The notes beneath the pieces were generated by a model. It saw nothing but the letters and a program-made list of their open reading frames with translations, was not told where the DNA came from and made no database searches. A stretch of DNA of 64,000 bases, taken from NCBI RefSeq assembly GCF_000621845.1, contig NZ_JHXF01000016.1:22701-86700 (forward strand). Direction: 5' to 3'. Below, one piece after another: positions 1 through 6,784 of this stretch; positions within the stretch are counted from its first letter, which is position 1; the number at the start of each line of letters is the position of its first letter. A program made the position numbers and the translations under genes. This DNA comes from Ruminococcus flavefaciens MA2007. Its GTDB lineage: Bacteria; Bacillota; Clostridia; Oscillospirales; Ruminococcaceae.

Positions 1-933
1 AACAGTGACCGTCTGTTCACTGCCGTTTTTGTCTATGAAAGACACTTCAAGCGTATCATCGCCCACAAGGTCAAGGTTCATCACATCAAGCATTTCTTCA
101 TTCGCTTTGACAGGTGTACCGAGGTCGGGAACATCTTCTTTGGCTGCCTGCAAAACGGACTTGCCGTTCCATTTTGTGATAACAGTTCCGTCCTCTATGC
201 CGAGATCGCTTGCGGTTTCATCGGTGCATACGGCTATGATCTCGCCGCTGTCCAGTTTAACTGTTGCAAAGCCGTAATCGTGAGGCGTGATGACCGATTT
301 ATAATCCTCATCGTCAAAATCAGCTTCGACTCCGACATGACCATCGTGAAGCTCAGTACAGAACATCATGACTGCATCAGCAAATTTGCCTGCGCTCTGT
401 TCCCTCTCGGCTTCCTCGACCATCGGCATATACTTTGCTTCAAGGCTGGAAAAATCGACCTCTTTCCATTCTTTTAGGACATAGTGTTCGTCCATATCCA
501 TCACAAGTGAATGAAAAGACTCGGTATAGCTTTCCCTTGAATGATTGAAAATATTGGGTGAAATCGCACAGAAATAAAAACCGCAAAGGCAGGACAAAAT
601 GCCAGTTAGCCCAGCGGTTATACAGTAGCCTATCCTGCGCTTTGCAAACAGCGCAGGTATCAGGGCAAGCACTGCGATAATGTACATCACAAAGAAACCG
701 CCGAGAAATACTATCGGTGCGCCGACAACATATATGAAAGCATGAACACAGCAGATTAGCAGCGGCACAAGACAAAGCAGCCGCCATAATCGCAGCTTCT
801 TTAAGTCGTCCTTCCATATGTGATGAAGTACCGCAAGGATCAGCATAGTGAGCAATACAGCCACACACCATACGACATGAGTTACATTAACCGTTGAAAA
901 TATATGGTGGAATGTATCAAAAACGTTTCTCAT
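1..933 (-). CDS. S41-type membrane-anchored peptidase, 5' part (runs off the left edge)
   Basis: Reading leftward from ATG 933, 311 codons stay open to base 1, so the C-terminal part lies outside the window. Several hydrophobic segments fill roughly residues 15-125. After them comes a stretch typical of the S41/tricorn-like N-terminal domain (W-K-E-V-D-F-S-S-L..., then L-H-D-G-H-V-G-V), followed by a PDZ-like segment (A-S-D-L-G-I-E-D-G-T-V-I-T-K-W-N-G). The catalytic serine domain expected next is not visible. A GAGGT ribosome site precedes the start. The family call rests on the LHDGH and PDZ motifs; protease activity is inferred. A secreted or surface-facing processing enzyme is the likeliest role. 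Confidence 0.7.
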   Translation of the reverse strand, partial: MRNVFDTFHHIFSTVNVTHVVWCVAVLLTMLILAVLHHIWKDDLKKLRLWRLLCLVPLLICCVHAFIYVVGAPIVFLGGFFVMYIIAVLALIPALFAKRRIGYCITAGLTGILSCLCGFYFCAISPNIFNHSRESYTESFHSLVMDMDEHYVLKEWKEVDFSSLEAKYMPMVEEAEREQSAGKFADAVMMFCTELHDGHVGVEADFDDEDYKSVITPHDYGFATVKLDSGEIIAVCTDETASDLGIEDGTVITKWNGKSVLQAAKEDVPDLGTPVKANEEMLDVMNLDLVGDDTLEVSFIDKNGSEQTVTV

Positions 934-1035
934 AAGATACTACCTCAGATGAATTTTATTTTAGCAGGCAAATCGGGTTTCTGCCCACCACTATCAGTAA
1001 TTATACATAATCACCGCCAATAAGTCAATAACATA

Positions 1036-1179
1036 TCAACAGAATATCTGCTTTTTCAGCCATGCAAGCTGATCCTGCGCATATGCAAGTTCTTCTTCAA
1101 GGATGGCAACTCTTGATCGGAGCGCAGCATTTTCCTGTGCCATTGTCAGATCATTTTTTACTGCGTTCTGCTCAGACAT
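1036..1179 (-). pseudogene. IS66 transposase TnpC, N-terminal remnant
   Basis: A 47-residue reading frame starts at ATG 1179 behind a GGAGG-like site. It carries the coiled-coil start typical of IS66 TnpC (heptads of L and E, ending L-A-W-L-K-K-Q-I-F). In full-length TnpC this would continue with the F-G-R-R-S-E-K type motif and the DDE domain. Here a TGA follows I-F-C at once, so the catalytic part is gone. The frame is too short for usual ORF thresholds. A hairpin (AAGCAAGGA ... TCCTTGCTT) lies between it and tnpB. Confidence 0.7.
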
Positions 1180-1271
1180 ACTGCTTCCTCCGTTCCTCAA
1201 ACTATACATATATTATACCATAAAACAAGTGAAAAAGCAAGGAAAATAGGCGAATTCTCCTTGCTTTCCGT

Positions 1272-1628
1272 TCAATAGATCATCCCTGTTTTACCGTCTT
1301 TGATCGCCTTCGGCTGATCGATCTTCAGACCTTCAAGCAGCCATCTTGTCTGCTGAGGAGTGAGCAGTCTGGCCTCAATTTCATTGCGGGGCCACTGGAA
1401 CTGTCCGTTGTCGAGCCGCTTGTAGAGCAAAAGAAATCCGTCTCCTTCCCAAAGAAGACCTTTGATACGGTCACGGCGTCTGCCGCAGAACAGGAAGAGT
1501 GCGCTGCTGAACGGATCGAGCCGGAGCTGCCCCTGTATTATCATGGCAAGTCCGTCTATGGAGCGCCTCAGATCTGTGTAGCCTGTGACGAGGTAGACCT
1601 GCTGATTTGAAGAAATATCGTTCAGCAT
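1272..1628 (-). CDS. IS66 accessory protein TnpB
   Basis: The 118-residue protein has the hallmark TnpB segments: Y-T-D-L-R-R-S-I-D-G-L-A near the start, then L-F-L-F-C-G-R-R-R-D-R-I-K-G-L-L-W-E-G-D-G and the W-P-R-N motif. IS66 TnpB is required for transposition in elements where it was tested, but its biochemical role is not settled. Start ATG 1628 overlaps the tnpA stop, the coupled layout usual for IS66. The length matches the family (about 115-120 aa), so this gene is intact although the element is not. Confidence 0.9.
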   Translation of the reverse strand: MLNDISSNQQVYLVTGYTDLRRSIDGLAMIIQGQLRLDPFSSALFLFCGRRRDRIKGLLWEGDGFLLLYKRLDNGQFQWPRNEIEARLLTPQQTRWLLEGLKIDQPKAIKDGKTGMIY

Positions 1629-1945
1629 AGGGCTTTCACCAGAGCAAGGAGGGTTTCAGGATCAATGTCTGACGGCAGCGAGATCTGAAGATCGTTCTTC
1701 CCGATGCGGATCTCTGACTGACATTGCTGCTGCGGAACGTTGAGAGGAACGATGGCTGGAGCTTCAACGAACTGTTCACGGATCTTTTTCAGCCGGCAGT
1801 AGTAAGTGTTCGGCTTGATGCTGTTTTCTTCACACCATTGCTTTATGGTCAGGCCGCTTGCCTGCTGTGCTTTGATAAGTTCCGACCATTCCTGCAGGCG
1901 TACTGCCTGTCTGATCGTTGCAATCTCTGTTGTTTTATTCAGCAT
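1622..1945 (-). CDS. IS66 accessory protein TnpA (HTH)
   Basis: The 107-residue protein begins at ATG 1945, six bases after a GGGAGGT ribosome site; a longer version from TTG 1966 would bury that site. Residues 15-60 hold the helix-turn-helix signature of IS66 TnpA (S-G-L-T-I-K-Q-W-C-E-E-N ... T-Y-Y-C-R-L-K-K-I). The C-terminal half (L-Q-I-S-L-P-S-D-I-D-P-E-T-L) is also typical. It is translationally coupled to tnpB. Presumed function is DNA binding during transposition. Confidence 0.85.
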   Translation of the reverse strand: MLNKTTEIATIRQAVRLQEWSELIKAQQASGLTIKQWCEENSIKPNTYYCRLKKIREQFVEAPAIVPLNVPQQQCQSEIRIGKNDLQISLPSDIDPETLLALVKALC

Positions 1946-2170
1946 AATGCTACCTCCCGTGTCCAACGGCCTCCAATTTACTACATGGAGCTTTTTGGAG
2001 TTTTTGGAATGTCAAGTTTACTCCATCAAGTTTCCTGGAGTTTATTATACATCATTGGACAACGAGAGGGAAGACGCGGAATATTTTACTCTTACCGAGT
2101 GTCACACGGATATACATCAAATACTATTATATATAAAGGACGGCGTAAAGCCGTCACATAAGTCTTTGGG

Positions 2171-2401
2171 TTATTCAACATCTAAGAATTTCTCAATAAC
2201 GACCATTATCTCCTCAAGGCGCTTACCACCGATACCTTTGATCTTACTGAGTTCAGCCTCAAGAGCCGGGAGATCAATGGTTTTGCCCTGTTCTCCGAGA
2301 AGCTCGTCTCCATACTGAAGAATGAACTTTGTAAGCTCCTCTCGGTTCATTTTCTTGATTTTTCGGTAAGTGTCCCTGTCGATGATCTCTTTCTGTCCCA
2401 T
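2171..2401 (-). CDS. Small helix-hairpin-helix protein
   Basis: The start is set at ATG 2401 because AAGGAGCT lies seven bases upstream; longer frames extend through that site. The product has 76 residues. The C-terminal third reads L-S-K-I-K-G-I-G-G-K-R-L-E-E-I-M, a helix-hairpin-helix motif of the kind that contacts the DNA backbone. The N-terminal half is charged and helical. Small HhH proteins of this kind occur on accessory elements; I cannot name a family. It stands between an IS66 remnant and the cassette region. Confidence 0.65.
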   Translation of the reverse strand: MGQKEIIDRDTYRKIKKMNREELTKFILQYGDELLGEQGKTIDLPALEAELSKIKGIGGKRLEEIMVVIEKFLDVE

Positions 2402-2493
2402 ATATAGCTCCTTTTTCGTTTCTTGTAACATATTATACCATATCACCGATGCAATGTAAATATGTAAAACAGAAATGCTCAATTAGCGGTATT

Positions 2494-2573
2494 CTATATA
2501 TGTAACCTTGACTTTTGGCGATAGTTCAGTGTATAATATGGATAGTAAGCAGGTTACTATGATAAATCAGAAT
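2494..2573 (+). repeat. Promoter-leader repeat, copy 1
   Basis: About 80 bases covering the -35, the -10 and the start of the leader recur at 3321-3401 with a minority of substitutions. Each copy drives a different single gene. Confidence 0.8.
2508..2537 (+). promoter_or_regulatory. Promoter of the 2602 gene
   Basis: TTGACT (2508-2513), an 18-base spacer and TATAAT (2532-2537). The arrangement is repeated base for base in layout before the next gene. Confidence 0.75.
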
Positions 2574-2601
2574 ATATATAATAAACAGTGGGGCGAAAAA
2601 T

Positions 2602-3231
2602 ATGCCAATACCAAATTACTTGCAAGAAATAGCATATAATGAGAGGCCAAAAGGCGATTTCACATCATTTGGTTTGAAATGTAAATGTGGTAGTACACAT
2701 TTTCATATATATGAATCCTATCTTGATAAACACGAAAAGGAACTTTGCAAACCTTATTATGATGCTTTGGATTATTCGATTACGGGCGGATGCTTTTCGA
2801 GTTGTACCAAGGATGAAAACGGAGTATTACATCACTGGGTATATCTAACTCACAGCAGAAATGGCCCAAAAGAGGAAGTTATTATTCCTCCCAAACCAAT
2901 TTGTGCTTGCATAAAGGTGATTAAGGTAAAATGTTCTGAATGTGGAAATGAATATGTTATATATGACAGCCGAACATGTGGATATGATGGCGTTTTCAGT
3001 ACAAATTCTGCTGAAAAAGAATACAATCCGCATTTCAAGCTAAAGAAGCGGCGTGACGGTCTTCCTGTTGAAATATGTATCAGCGTTGAACATACTGAAA
3101 CATTTGAAGAATTTCAAAATATTATTTCTTGTGAATATTCAAAGTACACCGATGCTTTTTTATGGATAGTTATTTATTCAATTGATGATAATAATAAGAA
3201 ACGCAAGCTATACGAATTTGAGACCGATTAA
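2602..3231 (+). CDS. Unrecognised 209-aa protein with two zinc-knuckle-like Cys pairs
   Basis: I do not recognise the family. Visible features are C-K-C-G near residue 27 and C-S-E-C-G near residue 113, which could bind a zinc ion, and a mixed alpha/beta sequence without signal peptide or membrane segment, so the protein should be cytoplasmic. The ribosome site is weak (GGGGCG). The gene is a one-gene unit: promoter at 2508-2537, terminator hairpin at 3297-3314. The neighbouring gene is built identically around an unrelated coding region, a layout seen in arrays of immunity or accessory cassettes; that role is inference only. Confidence 0.65.
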   Translation: MPIPNYLQEIAYNERPKGDFTSFGLKCKCGSTHFHIYESYLDKHEKELCKPYYDALDYSITGGCFSSCTKDENGVLHHWVYLTHSRNGPKEEVIIPPKPICACIKVIKVKCSECGNEYVIYDSRTCGYDGVFSTNSAEKEYNPHFKLKKRRDGLPVEICISVEHTETFEEFQNIISCEYSKYTDAFLWIVIYSIDDNNKKRKLYEFETD

Positions 3232-3296
3232 AAATAGAATTTCAATTCAGCTTAGTACCATGGTAGAGCCAAAACTAATGAAAAAAAGATACATAG

Positions 3297-3314
3297 AGTC
3301 CCCGTGAGGGGACT
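3297..3314 (+). terminator. Terminator of the 2602 cassette
   Basis: Perfect stem AGTCCCC-GTGA-GGGGACT, followed by a modest pyrimidine tract (TCTTCGTTC). Confidence 0.6.
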
Positions 3315-3320
3315 TCTTCG

Positions 3321-3401
3321 TTCATATATGTAATCTTGACTTTTGGTGACAGTGCAGTGTATAATATGAATAGTACATAAGTTACTTTGATAAATCGGAA
3401 T
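3321..3401 (+). repeat. Promoter-leader repeat, copy 2
   Basis: Second copy of the 2494-2573 repeat, starting right after the first cassette's terminator. The same TTGACT-18-TATAAT core is kept (see next entry). Confidence 0.8.
3336..3365 (+). promoter_or_regulatory. Promoter of the 3419 gene
   Basis: TTGACT (3336-3341), an 18-base spacer and TATAAT (3360-3365), inside the duplicated leader. Confidence 0.75.
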
Positions 3402-3418
3402 TTAGGGGGAATTCATCT

Positions 3419-3871
3419 ATGAATTCAATTTGGAACGATTATAAAGAAGACCTACTTGAAAAAGAATATCTTGATGCAGAAGAAATCTTTATTGCTGTCT
3501 TTTCAGAAACATATCGGCATACGAGTCCAAATGCAAAGCTTTTTACAGACCTTTATAACTGGTATACCTGCGGAATAGAAGACGGAATGTATCAGTTTTT
3601 TGAATTTGAATATAGGACTATAGATTCCCTATCTGACTTAGGCAGAGTAATCAAAACGTATCTTGGCGACAGTGCCTATGATTGCTTTCAAAAGTGTATC
3701 ACAACGTTAATGCCGCTTGTATACAGTGATTCGCCTGATTCAGCTGCTATTGATGAAATATCAGAATCCATGGATGAGTTTTTTACGAAAAATGAAAAAG
3801 CCTTATTGCATGGGATAAAGATTTATCTGCTTGAAGAAGGAGATAAAATTGCAGCAGAAATCGGTTGGTAA
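3419..3871 (+). CDS. Unrecognised 150-aa cytoplasmic protein, DMP19/DUF4375-like in feel
   Basis: The protein starts at an ATG behind AGGGGG. It is acidic and helical, with no signal peptide. The stretch L-Y-N-W-Y-T-C-G-I-E-D-G-M-Y-Q-F-F-E-F loosely recalls the 'N..GGF.qyf.N' core of DMP19/DUF4375 proteins, some of which are annotated near toxin-immunity loci; this is a weak resemblance. The gene has its own duplicated promoter (3336-3365) and its own terminator (3930-3957), making a second single-gene cassette. Confidence 0.6.
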   Translation: MNSIWNDYKEDLLEKEYLDAEEIFIAVFSETYRHTSPNAKLFTDLYNWYTCGIEDGMYQFFEFEYRTIDSLSDLGRVIKTYLGDSAYDCFQKCITTLMPLVYSDSPDSAAIDEISESMDEFFTKNEKALLHGIKIYLLEEGDKIAAEIGW

Positions 3872-3929
3872 ATTCTGATTTTGATTAGTACATGATAGAT
3901 CAACAACTTATGAAAAAATGATATGGAGA

Positions 3930-3957
3930 GTCCCTGCAATTGCTTGCAGGGACGTTT
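3930..3957 (+). terminator. Terminator of the 3419 cassette
   Basis: Ten-base-pair stem GTCCCTGCAA-TTGC-TTGCAGGGAC followed by GTTTT. It also lies downstream of the converging SRAP gene. Confidence 0.75.
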
Positions 3958-3981
3958 TCATGAAATCATGTTTTATTGGCA

Positions 3982-4668
3982 TTATGCTGTTATGAACTCC
4001 GTCGGAGATCTATGATATTCCACAGCCTTCTCAAAGACCATATTTGTCAGTGCCTTCTCAGTAATACTGAAAGGATCTCCGTCAGGGCGTATCCATTCCT
4101 TGACGTTCTCCTTATCCAGTATCAGAGGCATTCTGTCATGAATATCTCTTACAGTACCTGCTGCTTCTCGCGTAAGTATTGAGAACATAGGCACCTGCAT
4201 GCCGCTATGTTCCTCATATCGGTATAGTCCTGCGATATATGTTCTATATGAACCTTCGGTCTGTATGGCAAATTTGGCCTTCTTGGTATTGCGATGCTCT
4301 TTCATGCTGCGGCTATCGTCCTCATATACAGGATATCCCCATTCATAATACCATGATGCAGGGATAACACACTTTCTCCTATACCATGAATCTTTCCACA
4401 GTACCTTTGTATCTGCAGTCTCTACGCGGCAGTTAGCAAGAGGCTTAGTAGTAGCCTTATGTGTGAATCCCCACACCATTGGAAATATAGCCATATTCCC
4501 ATATTTATTCGGTGCAAGAACAGGTGCTATGTCTGTTGGAGATAGGTCACCAGACATGATAAGACTCTTTCCAAGCTTTATCGACATATCCTGAGCTAAC
4601 GTCATTTTTCTAACTTTTATGAGTACCTCAGCCATTTCTCTTGGCTCTATTCTTAAGGACATACACAT
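3982..4668 (-). CDS. SRAP-domain protein (YedK/HMCES family, abasic-site crosslinker)
   Basis: SRAP proteins bond covalently to abasic sites in single-stranded DNA through Cys2. Start ATG 4668 was chosen because AGGAGG lies eight bases upstream and because it puts cysteine at position 2, as the chemistry requires; the earlier GTG 4677 would not. In the resulting 228-aa protein the other expected residues are present: N79 (L-A-N-C-R-V-E-T), E109 (W-Y-Y-E-W) and H177 (H-D-R-M-P-L-I-L). The usual M-C-G-R start is M-C-M-S here. A strong promoter precedes it. The length is normal for the family and the gene appears intact. Confidence 0.93.
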   Translation of the reverse strand: MCMSLRIEPREMAEVLIKVRKMTLAQDMSIKLGKSLIMSGDLSPTDIAPVLAPNKYGNMAIFPMVWGFTHKATTKPLANCRVETADTKVLWKDSWYRRKCVIPASWYYEWGYPVYEDDSRSMKEHRNTKKAKFAIQTEGSYRTYIAGLYRYEEHSGMQVPMFSILTREAAGTVRDIHDRMPLILDKENVKEWIRPDGDPFSITEKALTNMVFEKAVEYHRSPTEFITA

Positions 4669-4716
4669 GCAGACCACCTCCTATCAATGCGGCAGCAGAA
4701 TATATGTTCTGTTTTT

Positions 4717-4745
4717 ATTATATCACAAGAAGATACCATTGTCAA
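4717..4745 (-). promoter_or_regulatory. Promoter of the SRAP gene
   Basis: On the minus strand TTGACA (4745-4740), a 17-base spacer and TATAAT (4722-4717): consensus at both hexamers. Confidence 0.85.
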
Positions 4746-4756
4746 GATAAAAGAAG

Positions 4757-4778
4757 AACCGCCCATCATTGGGCGGTT
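4757..4778. terminator. Intergenic hairpin
   Basis: Perfect stem AACCGCCCA-TCAT-TGGGCGGTT just upstream of the SRAP promoter. There is no long T tract on either side, so it may be a weak terminator or an element end. Confidence 0.4.
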
Positions 4779-4802
4779 ATATCATCGTTTGGGGCTATTA
4801 CT

Positions 4803-5209
4803 GTAAGCGCCAACCATTCCCAGCACTTCCGTAGCAATGAATAAAATGCTAAAATAGTTCCAGAGGAAAATATCCGAAAGGAGCTACGAATATGCCAACA
4901 GCAAAAGAAGTTCAGAGAGAACTGTGCCGCAGAGAATGGGCAGAGCGGATTGCAGAATGCGAAAGCAGTAATATGTCGGTCAGGGAATGGTGTGCAGCGA
5001 ATGGGGTGAATGTAAACACATACTATGGACGTGTCGCTTCACTGAAAAAGGATACAGCTAAAACTAAAAAAACGTCTACGCAGGATATTGTTCCTCTGAG
5101 CGCAGTAAAAGAAAAGCCTGATGTGCCAAGTGTAGCCAAATCTGAAACTGCTGCAGTTCCAATACGTAAGCCTGTTCATGAAAAAGAAAGGGAAGGTTCA
5201 GTGTGATCC
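4803..5209 (+). mobile_element. Second IS66 remnant (left end plus tnpA)
   Basis: The sequence GTAAGCGCCAACC at 4803 has the GTAA start typical of IS66 termini and recurs at both ends of the 97-bp element at 6497-6593. A tnpA gene follows at the usual distance. Nothing resembling tnpB or tnpC follows the tnpA stop, so the element is broken. Confidence 0.6.
4892..5206 (+). CDS. IS66 accessory protein TnpA, orphan copy
   Basis: The 104-residue protein shows the TnpA helix-turn-helix signature (W-A-E-R-I-A-E-C-E-S-S-N-M-S-V-R-E-W-C-A-A-N-G ... N-T-Y-Y-G-R-V). An AAAGGAG site lies just before the ATG. Its sequence differs clearly from the TnpA at 1622-1945, so the two IS66 remnants come from different subgroups. 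Without tnpB and tnpC it is probably non-functional in transposition. Confidence 0.8.
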   Translation: MPTAKEVQRELCRREWAERIAECESSNMSVREWCAANGVNVNTYYGRVASLKKDTAKTKKTSTQDIVPLSAVKEKPDVPSVAKSETAAVPIRKPVHEKEREGSV

Positions 5210-5386
5210 GCCCCTTTTTCATATTGTCCGTCCTTTTCCCTTTACGGAAGCTTTTTTCTCATTTATCTTATAATTTTTTTATATGCTTTTGCAGGAGTTT
5301 TTGAATTATAAATTGTATGATTTTTAAATTAATGATAATTTAATGCTGTAATTAGTAAAAAAAAGACGTGTAAATGTTTAATAATA

Positions 5387-5415
5387 TTGACAAGCAGAAC
5401 GATAAATGATATAAT
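5387..5415 (+). promoter_or_regulatory. Promoter of the dockerin-peptidase gene
   Basis: TTGACA (5387-5392), a 17-base spacer and TATAAT (5410-5415), both hexamers perfect. Confidence 0.85.
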
Positions 5416-5447
5416 AAAATATATTATATATTCAGGAGGATATTATT

Positions 5448-6344
5448 ATGAAAAAACTCACAAAACATTTTGTTGCAGCTGCATTAGCTTCTTTTATGTT
5501 AACAGGCGCTTATGGAACTGCATCAGCTGCTACTGCAAGAACTATTCAAAAGCAATTGACTTGTTCTAATGGTGCTTATATGTCTGATTTTATCAGAAAT
5601 GAATCAAGAAAATTTCCAAATAGAATGTATTGGAATGGAGGTGGCGATTCGGGCGTTACAAGCACACCACTCGGTACTTCAAACGTATTCACTTCGGATA
5701 TGATGTATATACAAACATTAAGTAATGGCTCTATCCCAACATCAAGTACTCAATTTTACCCTTTAAATACCAGAGATTATTTATCAAAAGATGTGTGTGA
5801 GGGATTTGCAAGAAAACTTTCTTCCGACTATTATGGAACAAAATCATTTCTTACCATTTGGCATGATAATTTAACAGTTGATGATATAAAGCCTGGTGAT
5901 ATAGTCGGCTTTCAAGATGGGGGCCATGGGCATGCGATTTTTGTTTTATCAGTTTCCGGAGATACTATTACATTGGCTGATTGTAACTGGTGTTGTAGTA
6001 ACGATATTAGATGGTGCGCAACGATGAACAAAAGCTATTTAAAAAAGATTCTATTAATAACAAGACCAATTATGATTGGAGATATAAACTTTGATGGTGT
6101 TGTAGATATAAAGGATAAAAAAGCTTTCAGAACATATCTCGATGAAAAAGATAAATACTCTCAGGGAAAAATCGATAGCTTTTCTATGTCAAGAGAACTG
6201 AGAGCAGCAATAGGAAAATATGGAGATATCAATAATGACGGTCAAATTAATGAGACTGATTTTATTTATCTTAGTATTTTCGTTGATCCTGGCGTTCCTG
6301 CAGATAGATATACGGTATCTCAATTTTTCTGCTATGCAAAATAA
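5448..6344 (+). CDS. Secreted CHAP/NlpC-like cysteine peptidase or amidase with C-terminal dockerin
   Basis: The 298-aa product has a signal peptide (M-K-K-L-T-K-H then a hydrophobic core, cleavage near A-S-A-A at residue 27). The middle carries a papain-fold hydrolase pattern: C117 in K-D-V-C-E-G-F-A-R, G-D-I-V-G-F at 150-155, H160/H162 in G-G-H-G-H-A-I-F-V-L and N180 in A-D-C-N-W. Residues 211-285 hold two calcium-loop repeats (G-D-I-N-F-D-G-V-V-D-I and G-D-I-N-N-D-G-Q-I-N-E), a dockerin. The start follows AGGAGG. It should act outside the cell on peptidoglycan or protein, docked to a scaffoldin. Lower GC than the cellulase cluster and flanking IS66 ends suggest transfer. Confidence 0.75.
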   Translation: MKKLTKHFVAAALASFMLTGAYGTASAATARTIQKQLTCSNGAYMSDFIRNESRKFPNRMYWNGGGDSGVTSTPLGTSNVFTSDMMYIQTLSNGSIPTSSTQFYPLNTRDYLSKDVCEGFARKLSSDYYGTKSFLTIWHDNLTVDDIKPGDIVGFQDGGHGHAIFVLSVSGDTITLADCNWCCSNDIRWCATMNKSYLKKILLITRPIMIGDINFDGVVDIKDKKAFRTYLDEKDKYSQGKIDSFSMSRELRAAIGKYGDINNDGQINETDFIYLSIFVDPGVPADRYTVSQFFCYAK

Positions 6345-6353
6345 TTATAAATC

Positions 6354-6389
6354 TAAAAAAATGGTCGGTTTAATACCGACCATTTTTTA
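6354..6389 (+). terminator. Terminator of the dockerin-peptidase gene
   Basis: A-rich lead, nine-base-pair stem ATGGTCGGT/ACCGACCAT and a T tract. Confidence 0.9.
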
Positions 6390-6426
6390 TAGTGAATCTA
6401 ATCATGTTATGAGTGAGAGTATCTTC

Positions 6427-6623
6427 TTAACCTCCGTTACTTTCATAGAACTTCTTATACGCTTTTGTAAGCTTTTTCATATCAGAAGTGTCAATGGTAA
6501 GCGCCAACCTTTCAATGCCTCGTAAATAATTTACAGCCAATATCACCGTGATATTGGCTGTTGATTTTTTAGACATTGAAGGCGTGCGCTTACATTTGTC
6601 AAATATTTCGGGTTCAGTTTCAT
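6427..6623 (-). pseudogene. Gene broken by the 97-bp element
   Basis: A start (ATG 6623, GGAG site) opens M-K-L-N-P-K-Y-L-T-N and then runs into the palindromic element, ending at a TGA inside it. Beyond the element, the same strand carries a plausible C-terminal tail (D-T-S-D-M-K-K-L-T-K-A-Y-K-K-F-Y-E-S-N-G-G, stop at 6427). The two pieces may be the ends of one gene whose middle was lost, or of two genes. The N-terminal ten residues resemble the start of PqqD-type peptide-recognition proteins, but ten residues are not enough to assign it. Confidence 0.45.
6497..6593. mobile_element. 97-bp miniature element with IS66-like ends
   Basis: The left end GTAAGCGCCAACCTTTCAATG and the inverted right end (GTAAGCGCACGCCTTCAATG) match at most positions, and the first 13 bases equal the IS66 end at 4803. 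The centre is a 14-base-pair perfect palindrome (ACAGCCAATATCAC/GTGATATTGGCTGT) followed on the plus strand by TGATTTTTT, so it could also act as a terminator. No clear target duplication was found. Confidence 0.6.
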
Positions 6624-6632
6624 TGGTTTCTC

Positions 6633-6764
6633 CTATCTTAGCGGAACGAGAGGGAGTTCAATAGGTTCATCGCTGCTATTGGAGCGAGTATTGCTCGTTG
6701 TGATAACGTCCTCGGTATCAAACTCCACAACCTCTATTCTGGGCGTAATATATTCTTCTTTCAT
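6633..6764 (-). CDS. 43-aa peptide with 'IEVVEFDTEDVITTS' core
   Basis: Start ATG 6764 follows a GGAG site. The peptide has an N-terminal T-P-R-I-E-V-V-E-F-D-T-E-D-V-I-T-T-S core followed by an Asn/Ser-rich stretch and ends P-I-E-L-P-L-V-P-L-R. I have the impression that short proteins with this core are common and unstudied in Clostridia. The same ten C-terminal residues end the upstream lipoprotein-like frame, encoded with different synonymous codons. The gene sits 20 bases after that frame and just ahead of a broken gene, so it belonged to an operon. It is too short for normal gene-finder cut-offs. Confidence 0.6.
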   Translation of the reverse strand: MKEEYITPRIEVVEFDTEDVITTSNTRSNSSDEPIELPLVPLR

Positions 6765-6784
6765 TCGAGGTTCTCCTTATGTCA

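Larger units (their letters stand above)
1036..1966 (-). mobile_element. Decayed IS66-family insertion sequence
   Basis: Three genes in the IS66 order tnpA-tnpB-tnpC read leftward. tnpA and tnpB are intact and overlap (tnpA stop inside the tnpB start region), but tnpC, the DDE transposase, is cut to 47 residues. Clear terminal inverted repeats were not found around it. The copy should not move on its own unless another IS66 in the genome supplies TnpC. Confidence 0.75.

Noticed and set aside
440..871. 143-aa minus-strand frame rich in Cys and Arg
   Set aside because: It is a shifted frame of the S41-type membrane peptidase gene that spans 1-933 and is open to the window edge; that frame has better composition, motifs and a ribosome site.
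6497..6593. Simple terminator only
   Set aside because: The central palindrome followed by T's could terminate transcription, but the outer inverted ends matching IS66 termini are not explained by a terminator, so it was recorded as a miniature element.
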